A stretch of 48,088 nt of DNA from an uncultured Terriglobales bacterium. Its GTDB lineage: Bacteria; Acidobacteriota; Terriglobia; Terriglobales; Acidobacteriaceae. The notes beneath the pieces were generated by a model. It did not search any database, had not been told where the DNA came from, and was given only the letters and a program-made list of their open reading frames with translations. Where the stretch lies: positions 1-48,088 of the forward strand of contig CATPBJ010000005.1 in the NCBI GenBank assembly GCA_955652395.1. Direction: 5' to 3'. The translations under genes were made by a program, and so were the position numbers. Below are positions 47,398-48,088 of the stretch, piece by piece (position 1 is the stretch's first letter; every line of letters begins with the position of its first letter).

Positions 47398-48088
47398 ATG
47401 GCGACCCTGCGCCAACAGTTCGCGACCAATGTGCTCACGGTAACCCGGTTCCGCGAACTGATGCGGAGGATGAGGGCCAACCGGCCCAACGACGATCTCG
47501 AACTTATCCGCAAGGCTTACGAGTTTTCCCAGAAACATCATGCCGGGCAAAGCCGGGCCTCCGGCCAGCCCTATCTGGTCCATCCCCTGGAAGTGGCGCT
47601 GGTTCTGGCCGAGATGAAAATGGATCCGGTGGCCATCGCCGCCGGGCTCTTGCATGATTCGGTGGAAGACACCTCGGTGACCGTCGTCGATATCCGCAAG
47701 GAGTTCGGCGAGCAGGTGGCGCATATCGTCGAGGGCGTTACCAAGATCAGCGCCATCGATTTCGCCACCCGGGAAGAACAGCAGGCCGAAAACCTCCGCA
47801 AGATGATGCTGGCCATGGTGGATGACATCCGCGTGGTGCTCATCAAGCTGGCGGACCGTCTGCATAACATGCGGACACTCGAACACCTGCCGCCGGATCG
47901 ACAACAAAAGATCGCCCGAGAGACGCTCGAGATCTACGCGCCCATCGCCCACCGTCTGGGCATGGGCAAGATTCGTGGGGAACTGGAAGACCTGGGGTTC
48001 CGCTATGTTGACCCAATTGGATATCAGCAGGTCCACGATGCCGTCGAGGCGCGGCGCAAGGCGGGCGAAGCCTTCCTGGCGCGGGTGG
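47398..48088 (+). CDS. RelA/SpoT-family (p)ppGpp synthetase/hydrolase, N-terminal part
   Basis: The window ends inside this gene; the frame is open from ATG 47398 to the end (230 codons). The HD hydrolase domain is intact: SGQPYLVHPLEVALVLAEMK, AAGLLHDSVEDT near residue 85, GVTKISAI, IKLADRLHNMRTLEHLPPD and ETLEIYAPIAHRLGMGKIRG. This matches the N-terminal half of bifunctional Rel/SpoT proteins that both degrade and make (p)ppGpp. Whether the synthetase domain is complete cannot be seen. The start region is described under the TATAAT feature. Confidence 0.94.
   Translation, partial: MATLRQQFATNVLTVTRFRELMRRMRANRPNDDLELIRKAYEFSQKHHAGQSRASGQPYLVHPLEVALVLAEMKMDPVAIAAGLLHDSVEDTSVTVVDIRKEFGEQVAHIVEGVTKISAIDFATREEQQAENLRKMMLAMVDDIRVVLIKLADRLHNMRTLEHLPPDRQQKIARETLEIYAPIAHRLGMGKIRGELEDLGFRYVDPIGYQQVHDAVEARRKAGEAFLARV

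Noticed and set aside
1-48088. CRISPR array, insertion sequence, prophage or toxin-antitoxin locus
   Set aside because: No spaced direct repeats, transposase, integrase, phage structural or toxin motif was seen on either strand.

Overview
The window is a stretch of bacterial chromosome, GC-rich, with no mobile element, phage or CRISPR array that I can see. The gene set points to an Acidobacteriota of the Terriglobia / Koribacter-like type. The evidence is a tgt-yajC-secD-secF cluster, a TonB-ExbB-ExbD-ExbD-TPR lipoprotein operon, an M13 peptidase, a DUF4097 protein, OmpR-like winged-helix DNA-binding domains fused to membrane regions, and many short GC-rich palindromic repeats between genes. 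The taxonomic call is inference from gene content; no marker was compared by search.

Layout. 1-46: 3' end of a CAU-anticodon tRNA. 110-3868: a PQQ dehydrogenase and its di-haem cytochrome c, flanked by two clearly decayed genes (a PhnB/VOC-type protein and an outer-membrane barrel protein). 4084-8877: tgt, yajC, secD, secF (queuosine transfer and Sec motor). 9026-12702: TonB energy-transduction operon, closed by a good intrinsic terminator. 12917-15058: biotin carboxylase plus biotin carrier protein. 15108-18252 (minus): peptidyl-prolyl isomerase lipoprotein, DsbA-like protein, LarE. 18543-19682: membrane acyltransferase-like protein. 19716-22610 (minus): TPM protein, degenerate nucleotidyltransferase, LemA, unknown protein. 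22697-24497: YheT-type hydrolase, FmdB zinc ribbon, PilZ protein. 24900-28567: GH20 hexosaminidase, DUF5996 protein, small tail-anchored protein. 28720-33030: glpK, lepA, maf, tatA. 33216-38874: M20 peptidase and a lipid A block (fabZ, lpxA, lpxI, DinB-like, Gfo/Idh/MocA oxidoreductase). 39232-44930: TonB-like protein, M13 peptidase, DUF4097 protein, winged-helix membrane regulator, small secreted protein. 45086-48088: 55-residue membrane protein, miaA, TIGR01777 epimerase, and the start of relA/spoT, cut by the window end.

Most of the window is housekeeping and envelope biology: protein export (SecDF, YajC, TatA), periplasmic folding (PPIase, DsbA-like), energy transduction (TonB/ExbBD) and lipid A synthesis. 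The signals most worth a second look are: (1) a roughly 124-bp nested palindromic repeat inserted in frame into tgt, with a same-architecture intergenic copy at 18318-18431; (2) repeated start regions with a TANNAT box ending 5-8 nt before the start codon, suggesting widespread leaderless transcripts; (3) a Gfo/Idh/MocA gene with no canonical start that would include its Rossmann motif; (4) a winged-helix regulator that needs a one-base frameshift at an A-run; (5) a LemA/TPM operon carrying a nucleotidyltransferase whose catalytic Asp pair is Asn-Asn.
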